The position numbers and the translations under genes were made by a program. From the NCBI GenBank assembly GCA_031277095.1, contig JAISLU010000071.1, forward strand, positions 1-64,000: a DNA stretch of 64,000 bases, given 5' to 3'. A model generated the notes under the pieces. The model did no database searches and had not been told where the DNA came from. It was given only the letters and a program-made list of their open reading frames with translations. Below, in pieces: positions 45,673 through 54,835 of the stretch; position 1 is the stretch's first letter, and every line of letters begins with the position of its first letter. The DNA is from Synergistaceae bacterium. GTDB lineage: Bacteria; Synergistota; Synergistia; Synergistales; Aminobacteriaceae.

Positions 45673-46917
45673 ATGGCGAAATATATTTACTATAACGACG
45701 TGGTAGTGGCCACTGTGGAAGACGGCAAAATCTCCTTGGACGCCGAGGGCATCGAGAAATCGGGAATGCCCCTCAGTTGGCGGCCTCACATCCGGCAGCA
45801 TCTCCTGAACGCTCTGCCGGAAGGGATCAGATTGGAGACCCTCGCCGCTCTCGTTTCCGAGGACGGGGCGGAAATACTCCGCGCGGCCGATCTCGTCCCG
45901 TGGGTCGACGAGCTTCCGGGACGATTCTCGGCGGGAAATTCGCCGACGCCGGCCGATACCGGAGAGATCGAGCGCTACGTCCCCATACCGGAGGACGTTA
46001 CCGAAGGGACGGTGACATCCCGGTTGTCGGCGGCGTGGCTGCACCCTCAATCACCGGTTCGCGCCAAGAGAAAACCTTCATTTTCAGGGTACCAAGACAA
46101 ATTTGTGGCAAAACTCGCCGTCGAAAACGGGAAACCCATCCTCTCCGCCCCGGCGCCGGGCGAGCGGGGCAACGTTATCGTCAAGCCCGGCAATCCCCAG
46201 TATCCTTTTATCGCCGAAAACGAATTTGTCTGTATGCAACTGGCCAAGGGATTGGGATTCCATGTCCCCCGGGTTTTTTTGTTCCGGCAGCCAGACGCCG
46301 CTTCGGAGATCGAGCGCAAGAGAAAGCACTTCCTGGTCGAGCGATTCGACTACACCCTCAATCAAATCGATAAAGCCGGCAAATTCAAAAAGTTGGCCAT
46401 AACCGAAATGGCGGCGTTGATGAATCTCACCTCCAAAACGAAATACGACACCACCACGGAGGAACTGTTTCGCACGGCGCAAAGCAGCTTCGACTCGGAA
46501 GGTCTGAGAATTTTTGCCCGCATGTATTTTTTCGGTATCCTGACCGGTAACGGAGATATGCACGCGAAAAATTTTTCCCTCGTTCTCGACCCGGGAGATA
46601 GAAGCTATCGTCCCTCCCCGCTTTACGATTGTCTTTGCACGTCCGTGTATGGATTCAACGACATGCTGGCCCTGCCCTTGGGAAACTCCAACCGTCCTAA
46701 ACCAGCTGAAGTGACAGCTTTCATGCGGTCATTCCTGTCCGACGGCGAAATGGAAAAAATGGCCACAGGCATCCTCGGCGCGCTGGATGCCCTTCTGCCC
46801 CTTGCGTTCGATTCCGAGGCCCCGGCTATTCAAACGGCGCGGAAGCGGCTACGCAACGCCATTGCCAACCACACCCGCTCGATTCTAAAAGCGATCCTGG
46901 GAAAGAGAAGTGAATAG
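45673..46917 (+). CDS. HipA-like kinase without HipB
   Basis: The 414-residue protein matches the HipA kinase family. An N-terminal HipA-type segment carries HLLNALPEG. Then come SGYQDKF (phosphate-binding loop), VKPGN, ENEFVCMQLAKGLG, ERFDYTL, the catalytic GNGDMHAKNFSL and the metal-binding LYDCLCT. E. coli HipA phosphorylates glutamyl-tRNA synthetase. No HipB-like regulator is adjacent; the gene follows the SMUG gene by 30 bp. Confidence 0.85.
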   Translation: MAKYIYYNDVVVATVEDGKISLDAEGIEKSGMPLSWRPHIRQHLLNALPEGIRLETLAALVSEDGAEILRAADLVPWVDELPGRFSAGNSPTPADTGEIERYVPIPEDVTEGTVTSRLSAAWLHPQSPVRAKRKPSFSGYQDKFVAKLAVENGKPILSAPAPGERGNVIVKPGNPQYPFIAENEFVCMQLAKGLGFHVPRVFLFRQPDAASEIERKRKHFLVERFDYTLNQIDKAGKFKKLAITEMAALMNLTSKTKYDTTTEELFRTAQSSFDSEGLRIFARMYFFGILTGNGDMHAKNFSLVLDPGDRSYRPSPLYDCLCTSVYGFNDMLALPLGNSNRPKPAEVTAFMRSFLSDGEMEKMATGILGALDALLPLAFDSEAPAIQTARKRLRNAIANHTRSILKAILGKRSE

Positions 46918-46972
46918 ATGTGAGTTTAGACAACAGACGATATGTCAATCGATTTCGCAAACCGAAGTTCCT

Positions 46973-47000
46973 ATGAAAATAGATTCGCTTCTATTTTCAT
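46973..47000. repeat. 11-bp inverted repeat between convergent genes
   Basis: ATGAAAATAGA and TCTATTTTCAT pair around the 6-base loop TTCGCT. It lies between hipA and the small antitoxin-like ORF. It may act as a terminator in either direction, though the tails are not T-rich. Confidence 0.5.
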
Positions 47001-47030
47001 CGCTCGTTGTGATCTCTGAATCATGACCAG

Positions 47031-47210
47031 TTACTTTCCCAACCTTTTCGCGGTGGCGTCCAGTTCAAGCCTCTTCAATGCCTCTTCTCCGCGTTGCGCG
47101 GTGTCGGCAACACGCTCGGCAAGAGACATGTGTTTCTGTTCCTCGTAAATTTCCTCTCTGATCCTTCTCAAGTCGTTCATTGTCGGATAATCACAGGGAT
47201 CATATTTCAT
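47031..47210 (-). CDS. 59-residue antitoxin-like protein
   Basis: A 59-codon frame starts at ATG 47210 with GAGGA six bases before it, 14 bp after the dus stop. The product (TMNDLRRIREEIYEEQKHM, then SLAERVADTAQRGEEAL) is charged and helical. It resembles small antitoxins of the type that start with a DLRxIRExIYEE stretch, usually followed by a toxin gene. Here the following sequence carries no toxin gene. It may be an orphan or remnant. Confidence 0.65.
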   Translation of the reverse strand: MKYDPCDYPTMNDLRRIREEIYEEQKHMSLAERVADTAQRGEEALKRLELDATAKRLGK

Positions 47211-47223
47211 TTTCGTTTCCTCT

Positions 47224-48255
47224 TCATGGGGAGTTCTCCATGATCTTTCCGGGCATCCGGGCTTCTTCCTCTCGGAGGGTCTCGAAGAACTCCTCCAAGC
47301 TCGACGCCGGACCTATTCGTCGGCGCAGCTCCGATACCCCGGATACGCCCTTGAACATTCCCGACGTCAGCCGTTTGAGCAGCACCAACGCCGTTCTCGG
47401 GCCGCAGACCTCTTCGGCGCGTACTCCAAAATCCCGCAGACGTTGGATGCGTTGCTCCAGAGTGGGATTCGTCAAGTCCTCAGAGACCCGGCAGCCCAGG
47501 GCCCTCAGGGCGAGGGGAAAAAGGCAGGGGTTCGCCAACGCGCCCCGGGCCAGCATCACGCCCACGCACCCCATGCTCAGATACTCTTCCACGTCCGCCA
47601 CGCCATAGACGTCCCCCGAGGCGCTGATCTTCCCAGGGAAACGCGCCGCGGCCGAGGCGACGATGGACCGGTCCGCCCTGCCCTCGTAACGCTGCGCCGC
47701 CGTGCGCCCATGAATGCAGATGTTGTCCGCCCCCGCCTCTAAAAGCTCCTCCAGAAACTCCAAGGTCTCACTGTCGTCGGGCATTTTGCGGGTTTTCACC
47801 CACACCGGAAGCCCTAAGGGCTTTAGGCCACGCACCATAACGGAGGCGGTTTTCGTGCCCATCAGGGCGACGCCGGCACCCCGCTTCGTCACCTTCGGCA
47901 TGGGGCACGCCATGTTGATCCCCAGCGCCGCAAACCGGGCGTTCAATTCGTTCAATTTATTTAATCGGGCATTCATTGCCAAGGCCACCTGGGCCCCTTG
48001 GGTCAGGGTATCGGCGTCGCCGGCGAAAAGCTGCAAAATCACGGGCCCCTCGCCGGGTAAAAGCCGCAGCATACCCTCGGTTTTGCGGTTGTCCCGGATC
48101 AGTCCCATGCAACTGACCATCTCGGTGTGGGTCAGCCCCGCCCCCAGCAGCGTAAAAAACTCCCGAAGGGGAGGGAGGGTCACACCGGCCAAGGGGGCGA
48201 GCCAAAGCCCGTTGTCGAGCTTCAGGCCGCCCACCTGGATTGCTGTTGCACTCAT
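47224..48255 (-). CDS. tRNA-dihydrouridine synthase family protein
   Basis: The 343-residue flavoenzyme has APLAGVTLPPLREFF at the start, the catalytic Cys in INMACPMPKVTKRGAG (usual form MGCPxxKV), and IHGRTAAQRYEGRADR near residue 165. It reduces uridines in the D-loop of tRNA. ATG 48255 overlaps the coaX stop as ATGA. A 9-bp repeat (47941-47967) encodes Leu-Asn pairs in a loop. Confidence 0.9.
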   Translation of the reverse strand: MSATAIQVGGLKLDNGLWLAPLAGVTLPPLREFFTLLGAGLTHTEMVSCMGLIRDNRKTEGMLRLLPGEGPVILQLFAGDADTLTQGAQVALAMNARLNKLNELNARFAALGINMACPMPKVTKRGAGVALMGTKTASVMVRGLKPLGLPVWVKTRKMPDDSETLEFLEELLEAGADNICIHGRTAAQRYEGRADRSIVASAAARFPGKISASGDVYGVADVEEYLSMGCVGVMLARGALANPCLFPLALRALGCRVSEDLTNPTLEQRIQRLRDFGVRAEEVCGPRTALVLLKRLTSGMFKGVSGVSELRRRIGPASSLEEFFETLREEEARMPGKIMENSP

Positions 48256-49025
48256 ATTTTCTTTTTTCGGTTGCGCTCGTAGATGACACGCAGGCCATCC
48301 AGGGTCAGCCAGGGATCCACGTAATCTATGGTGCGCGTCAGGGTCGCCATCAGCTCCGCGTGCCCTCCCGTGGCCACAACCATAGCTTTTTCCCCCAGCT
48401 CTTCGCATATTTTCTCCACCAGATGGTCCGTCAGCCCCGCGTTGCCGTGAAGGATGCCGGCCTGAGTGGATTCGTTGGTGTTGCGGCCAATGACCGAGGG
48501 CGGCAGCTCCAGGCCCACCTGGGGCATTTTGGCCGCCCGGCTGAAAAGGGCCTGTACGCCTGTGACCAGCCCCGGGGCGATGACCCCGCCCAAGTACGCC
48601 CCATCCCTGGATACCACGTCCAGGGTGATGGCCGTTCCGTAGTCCACGACAATCAGGGGAGAGCCGTATTTGTGGTACCCTCCCACCGCGTTGACGATTC
48701 GGTCCGCGCCGACTTCATGAGGGGCGGCGTAACGGATCTCCATCCCGATGTCGGTGAAGGCGTCGACCCTGAGACAGTCGGTGCCCAGATAGGTTTTGAG
48801 CGCCTCGCAGATGGGCAGGTCCAAGGGCGGCACCACGCTCGCCAAAACCGCGCTGTGGATTTTGTCTGGCGCCACGTCGATCGTGGAAAAAAGGGTCAGA
48901 AGGTAGACCCCGAACTCGTCCGAGGTGTGCAAAATAGAGGACAGACGCCAATGGGCGATCATTTTGTCGCCGTCGAAAATACCCACCACCGTGGTGGTGT
49001 TCCCCGCGTCTATGACCAGCAGCAT
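48252..49025 (-). CDS. coaX: Type III pantothenate kinase
   Basis: The 257-residue protein has the CoaX hallmarks: DAGNTTTVVGIFDG near the start, GADRIVNAVGGYHKY near 105, VDYGTAITLDVV near 125 and ATGGHAELM near 217. It makes phosphopantothenate for coenzyme A. It is coupled to the dus gene downstream. Confidence 0.95.
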   Translation of the reverse strand: MLLVIDAGNTTTVVGIFDGDKMIAHWRLSSILHTSDEFGVYLLTLFSTIDVAPDKIHSAVLASVVPPLDLPICEALKTYLGTDCLRVDAFTDIGMEIRYAAPHEVGADRIVNAVGGYHKYGSPLIVVDYGTAITLDVVSRDGAYLGGVIAPGLVTGVQALFSRAAKMPQVGLELPPSVIGRNTNESTQAGILHGNAGLTDHLVEKICEELGEKAMVVATGGHAELMATLTRTIDYVDPWLTLDGLRVIYERNRKKKI

Positions 49026-49040
49026 GGAAAATCCTCCGAG

Positions 49041-51782
49041 TCAGCGAGCCCGCCGCTTGTACAAAAGAACCGCGCTCAACGTCGAAGCCAGAAGGAAAAG
49101 GATGCTGAATCCTCCGTTGCAGCCTCCCCCCGATTTCTGACTCGGCCCCGGGCTCGGGCTCGGATTGGGTTTCGGCGTCGGTTTCGGAGACGGGGTGGGC
49201 ACAGGAGACGGGTCGTAGCCTGTCGTCAACAACCAGGCGGGATCCCGGACAGTGCCGTCCTGAACCCCATCGGGAACGATCAGATACCCTCCCCCTTCTC
49301 CCTCTTCCACCCAGGGCCAGCCGGAGGTGTCGGCGGCCAGGAAGGCCAGAGCGATGGTCAACTGCCCTCCCCCCGCAAGACGCAGGCTTCCGCTGTTCGA
49401 GGATATATAAGAGGAAAGGGTTCCGGGCACGAGGTTTATCATCTCGCTGGAGCCGGCGATTTCCTTCTGTATGGAAATTTTCTGGAAAATACGGGAACTC
49501 TGTCTGAGGGGGTCCGTGAGAATGGCGCGGGCCGTCTCTTCCCCGAAAAGGGCGACCAGCTCCCTAGCAGACAGGGTGTACTGCAGCACAATGGGCACGA
49601 GAGCCACGCCGCCGGCGCTGTAGACGGAGGACACGTCCACCGCGATGGCCGCGGACGGCTTTCCCGTGGTGACGTAGCCGCCGGGAACCCGGGAGGGATA
49701 GTCCTGCCTGGTCACCGTCGCGCTCCCCACGTAGTCGACCACGGTCCACCCCTGGGGCGTGTAAGGGGCAGCGCCCTTCAGTCCGCCGAAGTCCACCTGC
49801 ACCCCGGAGCCCACCTGTCCGTTGAACAGGTCGATCTGATTGTCCACGGCCGGATCGCGTCTGATGGGGCTTGTCTCGATAGGTGCAGGAGTTGGTGTGG
49901 GCGTGGGGGGCGGTGTGGGAGTGGGGGGCGGCACGGGCGTCGGTCCCGGGGCGGGGGCGGGGGGATTGGGCGGCGTGGATTTCGTTACGGCAATGATCGC
50001 GTTCCCGGAGACGCTGTTGCCCCCCAGGGCATGCGCGGAAATGATCGTCGTGCCCTCGGACAGAGCCGTCACCAGGCCCGTTTCGGTGACGGTGGCGACC
50101 GTCACCTCGCTGCTGCTCCATACGACGCTGGTGTCGGTGGCGTTGTCGGGAGTCAGGGCGGCGTAAAGCTGCAGAGTCTTCCCTACGTTCAAGGAAGAGG
50201 AGGCGGGGGTCACCGTGACGCCCGTGACGGGGATCGTGGGCACTTCGACCGCCAACGCGGCGCTGACGTTCAAGAGGCCGTATTTCGAAAGGGCTCTGTC
50301 GGGGACGTTCTGAGGAGGAAGGGTAAAGGATCCGCATTTCCCGGAAGATTTGGGGTTGATATCCGGGCTTGCCGTGGCGCAGAGCAGGTTTTTCAACTGA
50401 CTCGCCTTCAAGCTGCGCCGGTGGGATGCCACCAGTGCCACGGCGCCGGCGACGTGGGGCGCCGCCATGGACGTCCCGCTCTCGCCGTCGTAGAGGAGTT
50501 GCCCCAGGCCCTGTGCCAGGGGGGAGAACGTACTCGTAATATTCGTTCCCGGAGCGACCAGATGCACGGCATTGCTGCCCCAGTTGCTGAAATAGGGGGC
50601 TTCGTCGTTTTCGTCGAGGGCACTCACCACAAGGAGGTTGTTCAGGCCCGTATAGGAAGCGGGATAGCAATAAGTTCCCTTGACAATCCCACGGTCCTCT
50701 ATAGTGTACGGAGCGGGGGCCCCCACTTGATGGGTCTCGTTGCCCGCCGCCACCACGATGACGCTTCGGTTGGTGCTGTCTATGGCCTGGTAGGCCTCCC
50801 AGGAGGGCGTACTCCGCGCCTTTTCCGGCGTCTCAAGGGCCCAGCCCCCCAAGGAGAGGTTGATGGCCGGGATTCGCATATTGGGGTTTTTCTTCAAAAG
50901 ATCGAGGAGGTACTCTAAGGCGGCCAGGACAAAGGAATCATGTCCCTTGCCCTCCTCGTCGAGGACCCTCAAAGCGATGATTTTGGCGTTCCAGTTGACC
51001 CCCGCCACCCCGACGCCGTTGTTCCCCACGGCGGCGATCGTGCCCGCCACGTGGGTTCCGTGCCCGTTGCCGTCGCTGAAATTTTGGTCGTTGACGGGGT
51101 CCGAGGTTCCCTTGGGGTTGACGAAGTTCCGGCTCAGGGTTTTGTCCACGTTGGGGGCCAGGTCCTCGTGCTCGGCGTACACCCCGCTGTCTATCACGGC
51201 GACGTAGATATCGTCGCTGCCCGTCGCTGTCTCCCAGGCCGCCTCCGCATTGATGCGTTTCATGCCCCATTGGCGTTTCATGCCCCATTGTTCCCCGTTC
51301 TCATAGAGCGGGTCGTTGGGTTTTCTGGCGGCCCACACCCTGTAGTTGGGGGACGCGCACACCACGTTGGGGTTCTTTTCGAGGTCGGCGAGCAATTCTT
51401 CCGTAGTTTTCGTCTCGGACCGCACCAAAGTGAAGATGTTGCCCTGGGCCTCAGACAGGATGGCGTAGGTGGCGACGGCCCTGGCTCCCACGCTTGCGGC
51501 GAGGCTCGAAACGTAACGCTCCCCCGCGGCGCTGGACAAGGATGCGGCGCTCATCCGCCCCACGGGGCTTTTAAACACCACGATGGCCTCCCCGGGCGCG
51601 TATTGGGCCAGTTTCGCCCGTTGTTCGGGATGAGCGGACTCCGCAGCCCCCGAACTTTGCCCGAGCCCAGGGGAAAAGGGGAAAAATGAGAAAAATGGAA
51701 AGGATGGGAAAGCAAGGGATAATAAGATCGATCCTACCAGGACAAACCCGACGAACTTCCACCTTGAAATTTTCACGTTCAC
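49041..51782 (-). CDS. Secreted subtilisin-like S8 protease with BIG2 domain and Synerg-CTERM
   Basis: The 913-residue protein has an N-terminal signal segment, a propeptide region (to about 140), the S8 catalytic triad (Asp in VAVIDSGVYAEHE near 197, His in GHGTHVAGTIAA near 244, Ser in GTSMAAPHVAGA near 434), a BIG2/Ig-like domain (about 515-595), a Pro/Thr-rich linker, and a last domain. The C-terminus is GGGCNGGFSILF, a hydrophobic helix and Lys-Arg-Arg-Ala-Arg, a Synerg-CTERM anchor. A duplication repeats GMKRQW at 51255-51290. GTG 51782 is chosen because GAGGGAG precedes it. Confidence 0.92.
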   Translation of the reverse strand: MNVKISRWKFVGFVLVGSILLSLAFPSFPFFSFFPFSPGLGQSSGAAESAHPEQRAKLAQYAPGEAIVVFKSPVGRMSAASLSSAAGERYVSSLAASVGARAVATYAILSEAQGNIFTLVRSETKTTEELLADLEKNPNVVCASPNYRVWAARKPNDPLYENGEQWGMKRQWGMKRINAEAAWETATGSDDIYVAVIDSGVYAEHEDLAPNVDKTLSRNFVNPKGTSDPVNDQNFSDGNGHGTHVAGTIAAVGNNGVGVAGVNWNAKIIALRVLDEEGKGHDSFVLAALEYLLDLLKKNPNMRIPAINLSLGGWALETPEKARSTPSWEAYQAIDSTNRSVIVVAAGNETHQVGAPAPYTIEDRGIVKGTYCYPASYTGLNNLLVVSALDENDEAPYFSNWGSNAVHLVAPGTNITSTFSPLAQGLGQLLYDGESGTSMAAPHVAGAVALVASHRRSLKASQLKNLLCATASPDINPKSSGKCGSFTLPPQNVPDRALSKYGLLNVSAALAVEVPTIPVTGVTVTPASSSLNVGKTLQLYAALTPDNATDTSVVWSSSEVTVATVTETGLVTALSEGTTIISAHALGGNSVSGNAIIAVTKSTPPNPPAPAPGPTPVPPPTPTPPPTPTPTPAPIETSPIRRDPAVDNQIDLFNGQVGSGVQVDFGGLKGAAPYTPQGWTVVDYVGSATVTRQDYPSRVPGGYVTTGKPSAAIAVDVSSVYSAGGVALVPIVLQYTLSARELVALFGEETARAILTDPLRQSSRIFQKISIQKEIAGSSEMINLVPGTLSSYISSNSGSLRLAGGGQLTIALAFLAADTSGWPWVEEGEGGGYLIVPDGVQDGTVRDPAWLLTTGYDPSPVPTPSPKPTPKPNPSPSPGPSQKSGGGCNGGFSILFLLASTLSAVLLYKRRAR
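51255..51290. repeat. Exact 18-bp duplication in the S8 protease gene
   Basis: GCGTTTCATGCCCCATTG occurs at 51255 and again at 51273 with no gap, repeating Gln-Trp-Gly-Met-Lys-Arg just before the catalytic domain. Perfect identity indicates a recent event. Confidence 0.95.
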
Positions 51783-51824
51783 ACAGTCTCCCTCGAAATT
51801 AAATTTATTGAGATTAAAATCGAA

Positions 51825-51919
51825 TTTAAAAATTTTCTCATTTAAAATTTTCTCATTTTAAAACACTCTCGTTTAAAATTTTCTCGTTTAAAAAATTCTC
51901 TCATTAAAAAAATTTTCTT
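51825..51919. repeat. 16-bp AT-rich tandem repeat before rlmN and the protease
   Basis: TTTAAAA-type units begin at 51825, 51841, 51856, 51872, 51887 and 51903 (unit TTTAAAATTTTCTCA with one varying base). The array lies in the 158-bp gap between rlmN (stop) and the S8 protease (start). Confidence 0.85.
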
Positions 51920-51940
51920 GGCCGGGACTTGGGCCTTAAG

Positions 51941-53029
51941 TTAAATTATTTGCCCCGCCAACTGACCGCACGCCGCCATGATATCCGTTCCTTTTTCCCG
52001 CCGGACCTCGAACTCGATGGAAAGGTCCGTCAGCGCGGAACAAAACGCCTTGATCCGGGCTTCGCTCGGCCGCCTCAGCCCGCTGCCAGAAGCGTTTGGA
52101 GGAGCGTTATTGTTTGAAGGAGCGTTATTTACAGGATTATAAGGAATGACGTTGACATAGACCCCAAGTCCGTCCAAAAGCGCGGCCATTTCAAACGCGA
52201 GCTGGGGATCGTCGTTGAGCCCCTCCACTAAAACATATTCGACGGTGATACGTTCACCTGTACGTTTTTTATAGTAGCGCATCGCTTCCACAAGCGCGAC
52301 GAGAGAATACTGGTTGTTCACGGGCATCAGTTTGCTGCGCAGGGCGTCGTTGGGCGCGTGGAGGGAAACGGACAGCCGCACGGGGACCTCGAAATCCGCA
52401 AGATCGCGGATACCGGGCACGATGCCCGACGTGGAGACGGTGACATGTCGAGCGCCCAAGTCGCGCATCTTGGGGTGATTCAAAATCCGGATGCTTTTGA
52501 AAACGTTGGCGTCGTTCAGCAGCGGCTCTCCCATCCCCATGAAAACCACGTTGTTGATGTTTCTCCCCAGGCGCTGCTCCATGAGCAAAAATTGCGCCAC
52601 GATCTCCCCGGCCGTGAGGTTGCGCCCGTAGCCTCCCTGGCCTGTGGCGCAAAATACGCAGGCCAGAGGGCATCCCACCTGGCTGGATATGCAGGCCGTG
52701 GTGTGGTTGGCGTGGTCCAGCAGGACGGACTCCACGCGGCTGCCGTCCTCCATCTGCCACAAATATTTCCGCGTTCCGTCCTTGGACTTCAGAGCCTTGA
52801 TTTGAATGGGGAGTTTCACCCGGGACTCGTAGATCAATTTGTCCCTCAGCGTCTTCGAAAGGTTCGTCATCCCGTGGCAGTCGAAAACTTTTTTTCCGTA
52901 GATCCACCCGCAAATCTGGTCGGCCCGGAAGCGGGGCTCCTTCCAATCTTCCACCACCAGCTTTCTCCATTCCTCGTAGGACAGAGAAAGGGCGTCGTGC
53001 AACGTCGTTTCCGCCCCGTCGGTCTCCAC
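51941..53029 (-). CDS. rlmN: 23S rRNA/tRNA adenine C2 methyltransferase RlmN
   Basis: The 362-residue radical-SAM enzyme has the cluster motif CPLACVFCATG near residue 120, VVFMGMGEPLLN near 155, the core RLSVSLHAPND near 215, and a C-terminal catalytic Cys region (MAACGQLAG). GTG 53029 follows GGAGGTGAGG; the open frame upstream adds 44 residues without support. An insert (PSNNNAPPNASGSG) comes from an 18-bp duplication at 52095-52130. Confidence 0.93.
   Translation of the reverse strand: METDGAETTLHDALSLSYEEWRKLVVEDWKEPRFRADQICGWIYGKKVFDCHGMTNLSKTLRDKLIYESRVKLPIQIKALKSKDGTRKYLWQMEDGSRVESVLLDHANHTTACISSQVGCPLACVFCATGQGGYGRNLTAGEIVAQFLLMEQRLGRNINNVVFMGMGEPLLNDANVFKSIRILNHPKMRDLGARHVTVSTSGIVPGIRDLADFEVPVRLSVSLHAPNDALRSKLMPVNNQYSLVALVEAMRYYKKRTGERITVEYVLVEGLNDDPQLAFEMAALLDGLGVYVNVIPYNPVNNAPSNNNAPPNASGSGLRRPSEARIKAFCSALTDLSIEFEVRREKGTDIMAACGQLAGQII
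52095..52130. repeat. 18-bp in-frame duplication in rlmN
   Basis: TTTGGAGGAGCGTTATTG and TTTGAAGGAGCGTTATTT lie head to tail and differ at two bases. They encode an Asn/Pro/Ala insert in a loop near the C-terminus. Confidence 0.85.
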
Positions 53030-53321
53030 AGCCTCACCTCCACTTTTCTCCCAATTTTTTATCCCAAACTCACTCGCGCTTCGCCGTAATTGAATCGTGA
53101 TTTGGTCATAATTTCGTCTCAATTTACGTACTTTTATACAAATCTTTTTATTTTCGGGCAAAATACTTTATACTTGTGCCGCGCCGCAGTCTGACGCATT
53201 TTGAATCACCGACGGGAATCACTGATCGAAATCACCAAAGTGAAAACGGTTACGGGATTCGTATCGGTAAATAAAAAAAATAAAAATAAAAATTATTATA
53301 ACGCAACGAGGTGCAGACCCG

Positions 53322-54719
53322 ATGTTGGAAAATCAATCGCTTTTGCCCGTGGCGGAACGAGGGGCTTTCAAACGGATCTTGTTCGGCATTTTTTTCCTGC
53401 TGATCGACTGGATCGGCCTTTACTACGGCAATCTGTACATTGCCCACGTCACGGAGCGTTTGCGGGAGCGAGAGTTCGGACCCATGTTCTTCGGTTCCTC
53501 CTTCAGCCTCCTGGTACACGGTTCCCAGGTACTCCTGCTGCTCCTGGGGTGGGTCTTGATCGGCAAGGGCGTGGGCTATTACTTCCGCCGGGTGGAGCTT
53601 GCCATCAGCCTCGTCTTTTCCTCCATAGGGATATGGGCGACGTGGACGGTGCTTCCCCTGCTCTCCAACAGACTCCGATACACTTTTCCCCTGAGCCTGT
53701 TCATCATGATTCTGCTGCTGGCTCTTTTTCAGCTTTTGACCATGCAGGTGGAAAACTGGGTCGACAAGGGCGCCGCCATTCTGCTTTGGGTCTACTCCTT
53801 CCAGAGCCTCGAACTTTTGCCCAGCTTCCCCACCAATACCCAGGCTTTGTCGACGCTTTTCCAGGGCATGTACCGCTCCAACGAGGAGGTCGCCATCGCC
53901 AGCATGACGGGCACGGCGCTGTTTTTGAGCTTCATGGCGGGGGCGATGACCTCCACCTGGCTTCTGACACGTTATTCCATTCGCCTGCGGCAGGTGCGGC
54001 AGTTATGGGAGAACGAACAGCAGAGGGCGTCCATGGAAAAGGACGGGCTTCGGGAGATCAGCATGGTGGACATGCGAAGCCTGGTTCACGACCTCCGAAA
54101 CCCCCTTGCCGCCATCAAGGGCATGTCCCTCATGCTCCAGAGCGAAAAACTGAACGAAGGCACCCCGGAGAAGGCCGAAATCATGCTCAAAGCCGCCAAT
54201 TACATGGAACACATGATCGGCGAGATTCTCCACGAGGACCGGCAGAGCATCGTCAAGGTGGAGTCGTTTTTCGACAACCTGGAAAAGCACATCCGCCCGT
54301 TTCCCTGGAGCGAGTACTTCTCCATCGTCATGGCCCCCGACGCCGCCCATCTTCTGCTGTCTCTCAACGAGATCCGTTTCATGCGGGCGCTTCTCAACAT
54401 CCTGGACAACGCCTGGCGCGCCAACCTCACGGCGGGGGCGAAAGACATTGTCCTCAGGGTCAGGAGCAGCGGCTGCTACCTGGAGATCGAGGTGCTGGAC
54501 AACGGCCCCGGCCCCGGGAGCGTTCAAAACCACGCGTACCAGAAGTCGGGATGGGGCTCCACGGGATTGGGGCTGGCGTTTACCCGGAAAGTCGTCACCG
54601 CCCACGGAGGGAATCTCGTACTCATGCCGCGCACGGACAACGTCAACGGAGCGAGCGTTTTGATTTCTCTGCCCACGGCGTCACCTTCGTTAGAGCGCGC
54701 AGACCCCGCGAATGCGTAA
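53322..54719 (+). CDS. Membrane sensor histidine kinase (orphan)
   Basis: The 465-residue protein has six predicted membrane helices (about residues 15-230) with no large sensor domain, then HDLRNPLAAIKGMSLM (phospho-acceptor His near 248), MRALLNILDNAWRANL (N box), LDNGPGPG and GSTGLGLAF (G boxes). The kinase is complete. No response regulator is adjacent; one lies at 4980-5726. The gap to rlmN (53030-53321) contains irregular AATCAC repeats and AT-rich runs, no gene. Confidence 0.88.
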   Translation: MLENQSLLPVAERGAFKRILFGIFFLLIDWIGLYYGNLYIAHVTERLREREFGPMFFGSSFSLLVHGSQVLLLLLGWVLIGKGVGYYFRRVELAISLVFSSIGIWATWTVLPLLSNRLRYTFPLSLFIMILLLALFQLLTMQVENWVDKGAAILLWVYSFQSLELLPSFPTNTQALSTLFQGMYRSNEEVAIASMTGTALFLSFMAGAMTSTWLLTRYSIRLRQVRQLWENEQQRASMEKDGLREISMVDMRSLVHDLRNPLAAIKGMSLMLQSEKLNEGTPEKAEIMLKAANYMEHMIGEILHEDRQSIVKVESFFDNLEKHIRPFPWSEYFSIVMAPDAAHLLLSLNEIRFMRALLNILDNAWRANLTAGAKDIVLRVRSSGCYLEIEVLDNGPGPGSVQNHAYQKSGWGSTGLGLAFTRKVVTAHGGNLVLMPRTDNVNGASVLISLPTASPSLERADPANA

Positions 54720-54754
54720 ACCCGAGCTTCCCCGCTACTCCCATCGAGGAAATT

Positions 54755-54815
54755 CAGCGATACAAATCTCAGCGATACAAATCCCAGTCTCAAATATCAG
54801 TCTCAAATCCAATCT
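54755..54815. repeat. 13-15 bp tandem repeats before rlmH
   Basis: CAGCGATACAAATCT occurs at 54755 and 54770. The related units CAGTCTCAAATAT (54785) and CAGTCTCAAATCC (54798) follow. They sit between the kinase and rlmH where a ribosome site would be expected. Confidence 0.75.
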
Positions 54816-54835
54816 CATGCCGATTATTGACTCTC

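Noticed and set aside
48240..50918. 892-residue plus-strand frame opposite coaX and the S8 protease
   Set aside because: GC-rich antisense shadow with His/Gly/Arg-rich composition; both minus-strand genes are certain.
53201..54835. Long frame upstream of rlmH
   Set aside because: It overlaps the histidine kinase in another frame; only its last part from 54836 matches RlmH.
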